Part shown: piece by piece, positions 1 through 8,855 of the stretch
How positions within the stretch are numbered: position 1 is the stretch's first letter
How the letters are laid out: the number at the start of each line of letters is the position of its first letter
Source: Bacillota bacterium
Lineage (GTDB): Bacteria; Bacillota; Dethiobacteria; DTU022; UBA8154
DNA: 37,981 bases
Assembly: GCA_012798755.1 (NCBI GenBank)
Contig: JAAZMP010000163.1
Coordinates: forward strand, 1-37,981
Direction of reading: 5' to 3'
The notes under the pieces: generated by a model
The model's database searches: none
Seen by the model: only the letters and a program-made list of their open reading frames with translations
Told to the model about the DNA's origin: nothing
Program-made: the position numbers and the translations under genes

Positions 1-239
1 ATAAAGAGGTGCCGGGGATGGCCGAGGCTATGAGAATGGAAAGCCTTAAAAAAACCCCGCATGCCATGTTGTCCCGCGCTGTTTGCGGGATACGCAAAGA
101 AAGCCTTATCGTAAACTTGCCCGGGAGCCCCCGGGCGGTAAAAGAATGTTTGGAAGTGATCGCCCCTGCCGTTTTTCATGCTTTTGAATTGATTCAGGGA
201 GAGGAAGCCGATTGTGCAGTGCACCTCCCCCATGATTAA
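1..239 (+). CDS. MogA/MoaB-type molybdopterin biosynthesis protein, C-terminal part (cut by window start)
   Basis: The reading frame is open from position 3 and stops at 239, so only the last ~78 residues are present. They contain the PGMAEAMR block, the KKTPHAMLSR block and the NLPGSPRAVKE block, which are typical of the C-terminal half of the MogA/MoaB/CinA-type molybdopterin-binding fold. Family members adenylylate molybdopterin before Mo or W insertion. This fits a window rich in tungsten/molybdenum pterin enzymes (two BamB proteins, one formate-dehydrogenase-like protein). The first GTG in view (position 9) is an internal codon, not a start. Whether the full protein is MogA, MoaB or a MoaC-MogA fusion cannot be told from this fragment. 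Confidence 0.75.
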   Translation, partial: KEVPGMAEAMRMESLKKTPHAMLSRAVCGIRKESLIVNLPGSPRAVKECLEVIAPAVFHAFELIQGEEADCAVHLPHD

Positions 240-296
240 CAGGCGTTCCAAGTGGCTAAAAAGTGATAATTTTCTAAGAAAGGCTGGGTTTGGTGT

Positions 297-827
297 ATGG
301 AGAATAAGAAAGGACTTGTTCTGGTTTATACGGGAAAGGGAAAAGGTAAAACAACGGCGGCTTTGGGCCTGGCTTTAAGGGCTGTCGGGCACGGCAAAAG
401 GGTTTTTATGCTCCAGTTCAAGAAAAGCGATCCCGGCACCGGGGAAATCCGGGCAATCAACAAATACCTTCCTGATTTTGAAGTTATCCAATCGGGAAAG
501 CATATAATGTCTCCCGACGGAACCTTAATCGATGATGGCGAAAAAGTCGTGCAAGAGGGATTTAAAAAGGGCAAGGAAGCTCTTGCCGGCGGAAGATATG
601 ATCTTGTAATTTTTGACGAAATAAATATAGTCCTGGATCGGGGGCAGCTTGGGGTCCATGAAGTAATCGAAATGCTTGCCAAACGGCCGAAACACGTAAA
701 TGTAGTTCTTACCGGTCGTAATGCTCCTCAGGAAATAGTAGCTGCCGCTGACTTGGTCAGCGAGGTACGGGAAATAAAACATTACTTCCATTCCGGCATC
801 AGAGCAAGAGCAGGCTTGGAATTTTAA
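297..827 (+). CDS. cobO: Corrinoid adenosyltransferase (CobO/CobA type)
   Basis: This 176-residue protein has the family's usual length. It transfers the adenosyl group of ATP to cob(I)alamin or a precursor, making adenosylcobalamin in the cytoplasm. The N-terminal P-loop GKGKGKTTAALG (residues ~13-24) is the CobO signature; the central VIFDEIN (~103-109) is the Walker-B-like strand, and the C-terminal ending GIRARAGLEF is typical. The ATG at 297 begins the conserved region directly, but only a weak ribosome binding site is visible upstream. It follows the molybdopterin gene by 57 bp and could be cotranscribed. Corrinoid supply suits the Wood-Ljungdahl-type genes elsewhere in the window. Confidence 0.9.
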   Translation: MENKKGLVLVYTGKGKGKTTAALGLALRAVGHGKRVFMLQFKKSDPGTGEIRAINKYLPDFEVIQSGKHIMSPDGTLIDDGEKVVQEGFKKGKEALAGGRYDLVIFDEINIVLDRGQLGVHEVIEMLAKRPKHVNVVLTGRNAPQEIVAAADLVSEVREIKHYFHSGIRARAGLEF

Positions 828-1104
828 AACACATTCTTCAGAACAAAGGATCCCTTTTTACCCCAGCCTTGTTATAAATTCTTTGCAGAAGCAGATTTGG
901 TTCTACCGATAAATGCATTTTCCTTTTACTAATTACCTGCTTTCTGCGGTATTTTTATGAGAATATAATGGGGCATATTTTTTTTAGAGAAGGAAATAAT
1001 ATGTTCATCCTTAGAAATGTCAAGTAAAAATGAGAATAGAAAGGAAACCTAAAGTAAATGGGCTTTAATTTTCTACAGTGCTTTCCTATGGGCGCTTGTC
1101 GGAT
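828..1104. other. Intergenic region between cobO and the groESL promoter
   Basis: This AT-rich stretch has no convincing gene. A TATAAT hexamer at 964-969 has only a weak partner 17 bp upstream (TTTCTG). An eight-codon open frame at about 1001 follows a GAAGG sequence; neither is strong enough to call. No clear hairpin terminator for cobO was found. Confidence 0.4.
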
Positions 1105-1134
1105 TTGATATTTGTAAGGTATTTTTTGTATCAT
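1105..1134 (+). promoter_or_regulatory. Candidate sigma-A promoter of groESL
   Basis: TTGATA (1105-1110) and TATCAT (1129-1134) are separated by 18 bp. The predicted start near 1141 would place the CIRCE operator inside the first 40 transcribed bases, the usual arrangement in Firmicutes groE operons. This was chosen by eye and by its position relative to CIRCE. Confidence 0.55.
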
Positions 1135-1149
1135 TATCTAGGCATTCGA

Positions 1150-1176
1150 TTAGCACTCATCTGGAATGAGTGCTAA
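1150..1176 (+). promoter_or_regulatory. CIRCE operator (HrcA binding site)
   Basis: This is a perfect match to the CIRCE consensus: TTAGCACTC, nine spacer bases, GAGTGCTAA. It lies 36 bp upstream of groES. CIRCE is bound by the HrcA repressor, whose activity depends on GroEL, giving heat-responsive feedback. hrcA itself is not in the window. Confidence 0.97.
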
Positions 1177-1212
1177 CAAATAACCTTTTAAAAAAGTTAG
1201 GAGGTATCCAGC

Positions 1213-1500
1213 ATGAATTTAAAACCATTAGGGGACAGGTTAATTGTTAAGGTCCTGGAGGAGGAAGAAAAGACTAGTTCCGGTATTGTCCTTCCGGATA
1301 AAGCCAAAGAAAAACCTCAGGAAGGTGAGGTCAAAGCAGTTGGCCCGGGTCGGACCCTCGATGACGGCACAAAAGTTCAAATGGAACTGAAAACTGGTGA
1401 CAAAATTATTTTTTCCAAGTATGCCGGGACGGAGATCAAGATTGAAGGGGAAGAATATCTCATTTTGCGCCAAGACGATGTTTTGGCTGTTTATGACTGA
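1213..1500 (+). CDS. groES: Co-chaperonin GroES (Hsp10)
   Basis: The 95-residue product has the usual GroES length. GroES caps the GroEL barrel during ATP-dependent folding in the cytoplasm. It starts with the conserved [11 protein letters not shown] block, has the [19 protein letters not shown] mobile-loop region (~22-40) and ends with [17 protein letters not shown] strong GGAGG site precedes the ATG at 1213. It is first in an operon with groEL 62 bp downstream, under CIRCE control. Confidence 0.98.
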   Translation: MNLKPLGDRLIVKVLEEEEKTSSGIVLPDKAKEKPQEGEVKAVGPGRTLDDGTKVQMELKTGDKIIFSKYAGTEIKIEGEEYLILRQDDVLAVYD

Positions 1501-1520
1501 AGGCAAACTGTTTTGCCTAA

Positions 1521-3191
<1,671 letters not shown>

Positions 3192-3211
3192 AAAAATAGG
3201 TGAAGAAGTAC

Positions 3212-3247
3212 AAAAAGAGCCGGGAACTGTTCCCGGCTCTTTTTTTT
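3212..3247 (+). terminator. Rho-independent terminator of groESL
   Basis: The stem AGAGCCGGGAA pairs with TTCCCGGCTCT across a CTG loop (3227-3229). A run of U follows and A-rich sequence precedes it. Because the A and T flanks also pair, it could work on both strands, ending the convergent cold-shock transcript as well. Confidence 0.95.
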
Positions 3248-3287
3248 AAAATATCTTTTTTTCCGTTATTCGGAGCATTTATTTTTA

Positions 3288-3485
3288 CTAAATACGAACA
3301 ACATTGGCTGCCTGGGGACCGCGATCCCCTTCGACAACATCAAATTTCACGCTTTGCCCTTCCTCCAAGGTTTTGAATCCTTCTTCTTGGATAGCGGAGT
3401 AATGAACAAAAACGTCATCACCTTCGGCAACCTCAATAAATCCGAAACCTTTGTCCGGGTTAAACCATTTAACTGTGCCTTCCAT
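3288..3485 (-). CDS. Cold-shock protein, CspA family
   Basis: This is a 65-residue single cold-shock domain. The RNA-binding motifs are visible: [12 protein letters not shown] (RNP1, ~6-17) and VFVHYSAI (RNP2, ~26-33). The family binds single-stranded RNA or DNA and melts mRNA structure. A strong AAGGAGG site (complement of 3493-3499) sits seven bases from the ATG. The gene is convergent with groEL and has a ~120-base untranslated leader, common for csp genes. Confidence 0.97.
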   Translation of the reverse strand: MEGTVKWFNPDKGFGFIEVAEGDDVFVHYSAIQEEGFKTLEEGQSVKFDVVEGDRGPQAANVVRI

Positions 3486-3609
3486 TTACAGGCCTCCTTT
3501 TAAATTATGCATCAAAAAGTGGAATAACATCAAACTTACTTTATGCACGTTGTTAAAACAGAGGCCAAAGATCGTTTAAGTTGTTCACATCTTTTTAATA
3601 CTGCAAACC

Positions 3610-3638
3610 ATAGTATCATACATGGGGATCATTAGCAA
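3610..3638 (-). promoter_or_regulatory. Candidate csp promoter
   Basis: On the minus strand TTGCTA (complement of 3633-3638) and TACTAT (complement of 3610-3615) are 17 bp apart. A start near 3604 gives a csp leader of about 120 bases. Identified by eye only. Confidence 0.45.
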
Positions 3639-3841
3639 GTAGTCGTTTCATTTTCCTGGTGCTTATTTGCTGTTTGATATTCTTTTACAGTGATAGAAAG
3701 GAAAAGAAAATAAAATGTTGAATAGAATCTTATATGAAACATAATTGATGGTGCGCGAAACGCGAAAATGGCATAATTATATTCTGGTTGGAACTGCAAA
3801 TTTCAATATTGAACAGTTCAATGGGGATTGAAAAAATAACA

Positions 3842-3870
3842 TTGACAAAAAGATCGGCTTGTGAAATAAT
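3842..3870 (+). promoter_or_regulatory. Candidate promoter of bam module 1
   Basis: A perfect TTGACA (3842-3847) is followed after 17 bp by AATAAT (3865-3870). It is the best promoter-like pair between the csp gene and bamB1 and would give a leader of roughly 390 bases. No sigma-54 type site was seen upstream of bamB1. Confidence 0.5.
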
Positions 3871-4265
3871 TAAAACAAAATAGATTGGCCGGGTGGGAAA
3901 ACAACGGAAATATAAAAACAAACGGTAGGTTGGGCCAATATTTAAATGGTATAAAAGGAGTGAATATTATGTTGTAAAAGGTGAAATTGTTTTTGGATAA
4001 CAGTCCGCAGGCGGCCTTCCGGCCGATGGTTAAATGAAGTTTTTTTGAGGGTTTTTGGGTTGCGCAGTATTACATGGTTTATCAGAAAACGAAAGTATTT
4101 CCAAGGTACGCCCCTGGATAGTGTTTAGAAAACAATTAATAATAGCGAAATAACTATGGTTGCCTTTTGATGAAATATTTGAAAGAAAAAAAGATAGCGA
4201 AAGGCTGGCTATTTTCTTTTAGGAATGGTTATTCATAGTAAAAACATACCTAGAGGTGTTGAAAA
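3871..4265 (+). other. Long untranslated leader of bamB1 with small hairpins
   Basis: No protein gene is supported here. The stretch holds AAAGGAG followed by the minimal frame ATG-TTG-TAA (3969-3977) and then an 18-codon frame starting GTG at 3981 with only weak initiation signals. It also holds a perfect hairpin CGGCC-TTCC-GGCCG (4012-4025) and a terminator-like hairpin near the bamB1 start, listed separately. I do not recognise a known riboswitch class. Confidence 0.35.
4185..4220 (+). terminator. Terminator-like hairpin (possible attenuator) before bamB1
   Basis: AAAAAAGATAGC pairs with GCTATTTTCTTTT (4208-4220) across a nine-base loop, with one G-T and one A-C exception. The 3' arm is itself U-rich. 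It ends 45 bp before the bamB1 ATG and about 350 bases into the predicted transcript, so it could attenuate transcription of the operon. Confidence 0.4.
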
Positions 4266-6251
4266 ATGAGGTACGCAGAAACAGGGTATAGTTTGGAAGT
4301 GGATTTGTCCACGGGAAACATTGAAAAAGTAGAAACCGACCCGAAATGGACCGAACTTTATTTGGGAGGCCAAGGAATCGCCGCCAAGATACTATGGGAT
4401 AGGGTTCCACCTGATGTCGAACCTTTCTCCCCTGATAATTTGTTAATATTCAGTGCCGGCCTTTTGCATGGCACACCTGTTCCTGGTGCTAACCGCACCG
4501 CGGTGAATACTTTTTCTCCCCAGACAAATTTACTGGCACACTCATTGATGGGGGGTTTTTTTGGGCCGGAACTAAAGTATGCCGGTTATGACAGAATAAT
4601 TATTCGCGGCAAAGCCCCCAAGTTAGTTTATTTATGGATTAAGGATGATAAGGTGGAGATACGTGATGCCGCCCATCTCCAGGGAAAGGGTATCCATGGT
4701 ACTACAGCGCTCATCAGAGAGGAACTAAATGAACCCCACTGTCAGGTGGCCGGTATCGGCTTGGCCGGAGAAAATAAGGTTTACACAGCCAGTATCGAAC
4801 ACGGTTTCAACAGTGCTGCCCGCGGCCCGGGGCCGGTTATGGGGGATAAAAGATTAAAGGCGATAGCCGTTCGTGGCACAAAGGATCTCCATATTGCCAA
4901 ACCGGCTGAGCTCTTTGAGTACTGTATTGATCTAAGGAGGAAAATTGCCGAAAGCGATGATGTCGGCGATTGGATGGCGGTCGATGAAGACGATAGCTTC
5001 CACCACGACAACTTTGCCTGGGGTAATGCGCGTGTGCGGATTAAAAATTATTGGAGCGAAGAACTGCAACAGAGATGGACTGACTTGAAATATGACAATA
5101 TGGATCGTCAGAAGGGATGCTATAACTGTTCGAAACAATGTATTAACGTAATAAACTATAAAGGGCACAGATTCGGCTATAAGTGTTATGGAAAAGATAC
5201 TTATCATATGGCGGCTTTTAAAGAATTGGATTTTAGTTATGAAATTTTGCCGATAGCTATGGAATACGGTTTGGATTCTTATTCAACTGCACAGGCTATT
5301 GGCTTCGGCATTGAACTGTACGAAGCCGGTATTTTAACTGATAAAGATCTGCCGGATTTCCCCACTGATTCTGGGGAAAGGTCTTTTTACCTTCTGGAAA
5401 AAATTGCCCGCCGTGAGGGAGCCGTAGGGGACGCTTTAGCCAATGGTGTTTATTGGGCGGCACGCCAGATCGGCAATGGTGCAGAAAAGTATGATCACAA
5501 CACCACCAAAAAATTTGAACAGCTGCCTATCAAACTTGGAAGGCTTAACCCTCCTTACTTCCTTATGATCGCTACCGGTGAGAAGATGGCTATTACCCAG
5601 ATCGAAGGTTCTTTTCCCCAGGATCCGCTTCCAACCATAGAAGAAAGAAAAGAATTTGTCGAAAAGTGGGCTCCGGTGGTACCTGATGAGAAATTTAAAA
5701 AATACTTTATGGAATGGGAAAAACGGCACGATATCTCCAATGAGGCATCTTGTGCCATTACCGACTGGAACGAGGCTATGCATTTCCTCGACGACTCCCT
5801 GGGGTTTTGTGGTTTCTTGTCATCGTTTAGAGGCCAGTTTGGTGGAGGTGTGGTCTACCATATAAATAACATGCCTGAGATAGTATCGCTTGCCCATGGG
5901 ATGGAGATAGACAAGGACAAGCTGTGGAAATGTTTCCAACGAATTCGTACCTTGGTCAGAGCCCTTAATGTAAGAAGAGGTTTGCGGAGAAAAGATGAAC
6001 GTCCCCCCGAAAATCACTGGGCGTTAAGGGATGAAGAATTTGAACAAAAACTGCTCGATGATTATTATGACTTCAAAGGATGGACCAAAGAGGGAATTCC
6101 CACTGTAAAGACCCTGGAGGAGTTGGAATTGGGCTATGTGGGCGAGGAGTTTATACAAAGAGGGATTTTGACCGGCGATGAAGGTACGCCCTCCGAAGAA
6201 TTGGCGAAAAAAGAAGCAGAAGGGAAACAAGGGGGTGCCAGCCGTGAATAA
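4266..6251 (+). CDS. bamB: BamB-like tungsten oxidoreductase subunit, module 1 (AOR family, divergent active site)
   Basis: This 661-residue protein belongs to the aldehyde:ferredoxin oxidoreductase family and resembles BamB, the W-pterin subunit of class II benzoyl-CoA reductase. The start MRYAETGYSLEVDLSTG is typical. The cubane cluster ligands are C285, C288, C292 (CYNCSKQC) and C515 (DSLGFCGF). The likely W-ligand is C307 (YKCYG). The proposed catalytic His corresponds to H246 in FHHDNFAWGNAR. Compared with BamB2, 14 residues are missing just before this His, and the Glu equivalent to Glu251 of Geobacter BamB has no counterpart; Trp sits at that place. It may therefore act on another acyl-CoA. 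A GAGGTG ribosome binding site precedes the ATG, and the 3' end overlaps bamC1 by 8 bp. Confidence 0.82.
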   Translation: MRYAETGYSLEVDLSTGNIEKVETDPKWTELYLGGQGIAAKILWDRVPPDVEPFSPDNLLIFSAGLLHGTPVPGANRTAVNTFSPQTNLLAHSLMGGFFGPELKYAGYDRIIIRGKAPKLVYLWIKDDKVEIRDAAHLQGKGIHGTTALIREELNEPHCQVAGIGLAGENKVYTASIEHGFNSAARGPGPVMGDKRLKAIAVRGTKDLHIAKPAELFEYCIDLRRKIAESDDVGDWMAVDEDDSFHHDNFAWGNARVRIKNYWSEELQQRWTDLKYDNMDRQKGCYNCSKQCINVINYKGHRFGYKCYGKDTYHMAAFKELDFSYEILPIAMEYGLDSYSTAQAIGFGIELYEAGILTDKDLPDFPTDSGERSFYLLEKIARREGAVGDALANGVYWAARQIGNGAEKYDHNTTKKFEQLPIKLGRLNPPYFLMIATGEKMAITQIEGSFPQDPLPTIEERKEFVEKWAPVVPDEKFKKYFMEWEKRHDISNEASCAITDWNEAMHFLDDSLGFCGFLSSFRGQFGGGVVYHINNMPEIVSLAHGMEIDKDKLWKCFQRIRTLVRALNVRRGLRRKDERPPENHWALRDEEFEQKLLDDYYDFKGWTKEGIPTVKTLEELELGYVGEEFIQRGILTGDEGTPSEELAKKEAEGKQGGASRE

Positions 6252-6792
6252 CAATTCGGAGAAAAAAATAGTTAAAACTATTAAGGTCAATCTTGATAAA
6301 TGCAATGGCTGCCGCGCTTGCGAGATGGCTTGCTCGGCATTTCATGCTGTACCCAAATACAGCAGTATAAACCCGGCCCGGTCCCGGATTCGGGTTATCA
6401 CCGACGAAATTAACGATGAATATGTGCCCATACGGGCTACTGACTATACCAAAGCCGGATGTGACGGCCGGCGCACTTACACGATTAACGGGAAAGAGTA
6501 CAGCGAATGTAGTTTCTGCGGCAGTGTCTGCCCTACAAGGGATTTATTTAAAGACCCCGACTCCGGCCTTCCTCTCAAATGTGATCTGTGTGAAGATGAT
6601 CCTCCACAAGAGGAGCCATTGTGTGTCCAGGCATGTTCGCTCGACGCCTTGACCTATGAAGAGGTAGAAAAGGTAGAATATGAAGAATCAGTGAAATTAA
6701 GCGAAATGGAGTTGGGATTGAAATCATTGGTAGACAGGTACGGTTACCAAAAAGTAACAGATAGCTTTGCCAGGTTATCACGGAAAAGTTGA
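6244..6792 (+). CDS. bamC: BamC-like ferredoxin-type iron-sulfur subunit, module 1
   Basis: The product is 182 residues from the GTG at 6244, which overlaps the bamB1 stop; an upstream in-frame ATG at 6178 lies inside bamB1 and before the conserved region. Cysteine groups CNGCRACEMAC, CSFCGSVCP, CDLC and CVQAC resemble the electron-transfer subunits of DMSO-reductase-type enzymes and would bind about three [4Fe-4S] clusters. BamC pairs with BamB and passes low-potential electrons to the W site. A charged C-terminal tail follows the last cluster motif. Confidence 0.82.
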   Translation: MNNNSEKKIVKTIKVNLDKCNGCRACEMACSAFHAVPKYSSINPARSRIRVITDEINDEYVPIRATDYTKAGCDGRRTYTINGKEYSECSFCGSVCPTRDLFKDPDSGLPLKCDLCEDDPPQEEPLCVQACSLDALTYEEVEKVEYEESVKLSEMELGLKSLVDRYGYQKVTDSFARLSRKS

Positions 6793-6844
6793 AACAAAGC
6801 TGTAATATTGAGTTAAAACATCAAGGTGAAAGAAGGGATAAAAT

Positions 6845-7996
6845 ATGGACGTTGAAGCCCCCTTCAAAGAAATAATAGAGGAACTAAAAGAATATGGCGG
6901 AGAAGCCTCCAAGTATTGTTATCAGTGTGGGAAATGCGATACTGTTTGCCCTTGGAACAGGGTAACGGATTTCAGCATGCGTAAACTGATCCGCGAAGCT
7001 ACATTCGGCTTGCCGGAAGTGGAACTCGAAGAGGTTTGGCGCTGTACCACTTGTGGAAAATGCCCGGATGAATGTCCCCGGGATGTAAAACAGATAGACA
7101 ATGTGGTGGCTATGCGCAGGTTGGCTACAGGATATGGTGTTTCCAATGAACTGCTTAGGCCTGTCCGTTCTGCCAGTGCCAGCCTTGCCGCCGAAGGAAA
7201 CCCCTTTGTTCAAGAGCGGGCAAACAGGGCTGACTGGGCGGAAGGGTATGATGTTAAAGAATTCACTGAAGAAATGGATATACTTTTTTATCCCGGCTGC
7301 ATGCCCAGCTATGACCAAAGGATGAAAAAAGTCGCTCAAGCCGTCTCCGAGATTCTCAATAAAGCAGGGGTGGAATTCGGAATATTAGGCACCAAGGAAA
7401 ACTGTTGTGGGGAAAGCATCCGCAAAACAGGCCATGAGGACTTATTTAAAACTTTGGCCCGGGAAAACATTAAAACTTTTGTCGAAAACGGAGTAAAAAG
7501 GATCCTTGTTCTTTCTCCCCATTGCTACCATACATTTAAAAATGAATACCCTGAATTTAAGGTAAACTTTGATATAGTTCATATTTCCCAGTATTTGTGC
7601 GAACTTCTTAATGAAGGAAGGCTCCAGATTAATAAGGAATATGAAAAGAAAGTAACATATCATGATCCTTGCTATCTGGGCCGCCATAATGGCATATTTG
7701 ATGAACCGCGCGAGGTCTTAAACAAGATACCTGGTTTGGAACTGATAGAGATGGCTGAGTCGCGGGAAGATAGTCTTTGTTGCGGAATGGGAGGAGGCAG
7801 GATTTGGATTGACACTAAAATGGAGGAAAGATTTGCTAACCTTAGAATAGAGCAGGCTGTAGATCTTGGGGTTGAAGAGCTGGTTACCTCTTGCCCATAC
7901 TGTATCGATGCTCTTGAGGAAGGCAGGTTGGGTCTAAATTATGAGGATGTCCTAGAGGTGAAGGACATCACGGAGATTCTCCGGGAAGTGATCTAG
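6845..7996 (+). CDS. bamD: BamD-like, HdrD-type iron-sulfur protein with CCG domains
   Basis: The 383-residue protein has two N-terminal [4Fe-4S] motifs (CYQCGKCDTVCP, C25-C35, and CTTCGKCPDECP) followed by two CCG domains (NCCGES with a later HCYHTF, and CYLGRHN with CCGMGGG). This is the HdrD/GlpC layout. In heterodisulfide reductase the CCG domains hold noncubane clusters; in Bam complexes BamD is thought to link the HdrA-like core to other carriers. It is the only bamD in the window, so module 2 either borrows it or does without. The ribosome binding site (GAAGGGAT) is modest. Confidence 0.8.
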   Translation: MDVEAPFKEIIEELKEYGGEASKYCYQCGKCDTVCPWNRVTDFSMRKLIREATFGLPEVELEEVWRCTTCGKCPDECPRDVKQIDNVVAMRRLATGYGVSNELLRPVRSASASLAAEGNPFVQERANRADWAEGYDVKEFTEEMDILFYPGCMPSYDQRMKKVAQAVSEILNKAGVEFGILGTKENCCGESIRKTGHEDLFKTLARENIKTFVENGVKRILVLSPHCYHTFKNEYPEFKVNFDIVHISQYLCELLNEGRLQINKEYEKKVTYHDPCYLGRHNGIFDEPREVLNKIPGLELIEMAESREDSLCCGMGGGRIWIDTKMEERFANLRIEQAVDLGVEELVTSCPYCIDALEEGRLGLNYEDVLEVKDITEILREVI

Positions 7997-8010
7997 AAAA
8001 GGAGGTAAAC

Positions 8011-8802
8011 ATGCAAAATATGAGCAGCGGCCCGGAAACGAAAGGCACGGCAGCCAATATTGTCTGCGATCGCTATTCTAATAAGGGTTGGCTTAGAACC
8101 TCGGCGTACGTGCCAACCGAAATGGAACTTATTGTTAATGTCAACCGGCAGCCGCTGGTCAAAATTTTGTGTACTGCGGACAAACTAAATTATCTTGTCG
8201 TCGGATATCTTTACGCCGAAGGGATCATTTCAAACATCGAAGATATAGCAAGCATGTGGATAAGCAAGGAGGAATCCCTGGCTGAGGTAAACCTGAGCCG
8301 CGATGACTATGAATTGCCAACACTGCGGACATTGGGATGCAGTGGAAGCCTGGTTTTCCAAACCCAGGCTTTAAAGGTTGACTCGGATTTTGTTGTTACG
8401 CCGGCTGAGGTGCTTTCATTGATGAAACATCTCCAAAAAAACATGGATTTGTATCAGCTCAGCGGCGGTGTACACACTTCAGCTCTTTCCGATAACAAAA
8501 ATTTGTTAGTAGTAGCTGAAGACATTGGTCGTCATAACACCCTGAATAAGGTTCAGGGCGAATGCTTGCTCAGGGAAATACCAACAACAGATCGGTTATT
8601 GCTGATTACCGGTCGTATTTCCTCGGAAATGCTGCTTAAAGCAGCCAAGATGCAGGTTCCTATTGTGGCCTCACGGCGTGCGCCGACGAAAGACGCAGTT
8701 ACACTGGCCCGCGATCTGGGTATCGCTCTGGTTGGCCAAGTCCGGGATGAAAAATTAAGCGTATTTACCCACCCGGAACGGCTGGGCCATTTTACAGGCT
8801 AA
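8011..8802 (+). CDS. fdhD: FdhD-type sulfurtransferase for Mo/W enzyme maturation
   Basis: The 263-residue product matches FdhD, which carries sulfur from a cysteine desulfurase to the Mo or W of bis-pterin enzymes. NVNRQPLVKILCT, VGYLYAEGII, the SGGVHTSAL block and VAEDIGRHNTLNKV are family hallmarks. The usual Cys-x-x-Cys loop reads GCSGS here, keeping one Cys (C110) and replacing the other with Ser. AAAGGAGG sits seven bases before the ATG, 14 bp after bamD. Its place inside a bam operon suggests it matures the BamB tungsten site, although BamB-type enzymes are not known FdhD clients; the formate-dehydrogenase-like protein at 28480 is the other possible client. Confidence 0.88.
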   Translation: MQNMSSGPETKGTAANIVCDRYSNKGWLRTSAYVPTEMELIVNVNRQPLVKILCTADKLNYLVVGYLYAEGIISNIEDIASMWISKEESLAEVNLSRDDYELPTLRTLGCSGSLVFQTQALKVDSDFVVTPAEVLSLMKHLQKNMDLYQLSGGVHTSALSDNKNLLVVAEDIGRHNTLNKVQGECLLREIPTTDRLLLITGRISSEMLLKAAKMQVPIVASRRAPTKDAVTLARDLGIALVGQVRDEKLSVFTHPERLGHFTG

Positions 8803-8855
8803 GCATGTTTTGCCGGAAAAACACAGGAACACAAAACCTGGTGAGGTGATAGAAA

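Noticed and set aside
3969-3977. Two-codon frame ATG-TTG-TAA after AAAGGAG as a minimal leader gene
   Set aside because: A ribosome binding site and stop at this spacing can occur by chance in an A-rich leader. Noted only as part of the bamB1 leader.
6178-6243. Longer bamC1 from the ATG at 6178
   Set aside because: This extension lies inside bamB1, encodes a Lys-rich stretch unlike BamC2, and the GTG at 6244 fits the overlap pattern.
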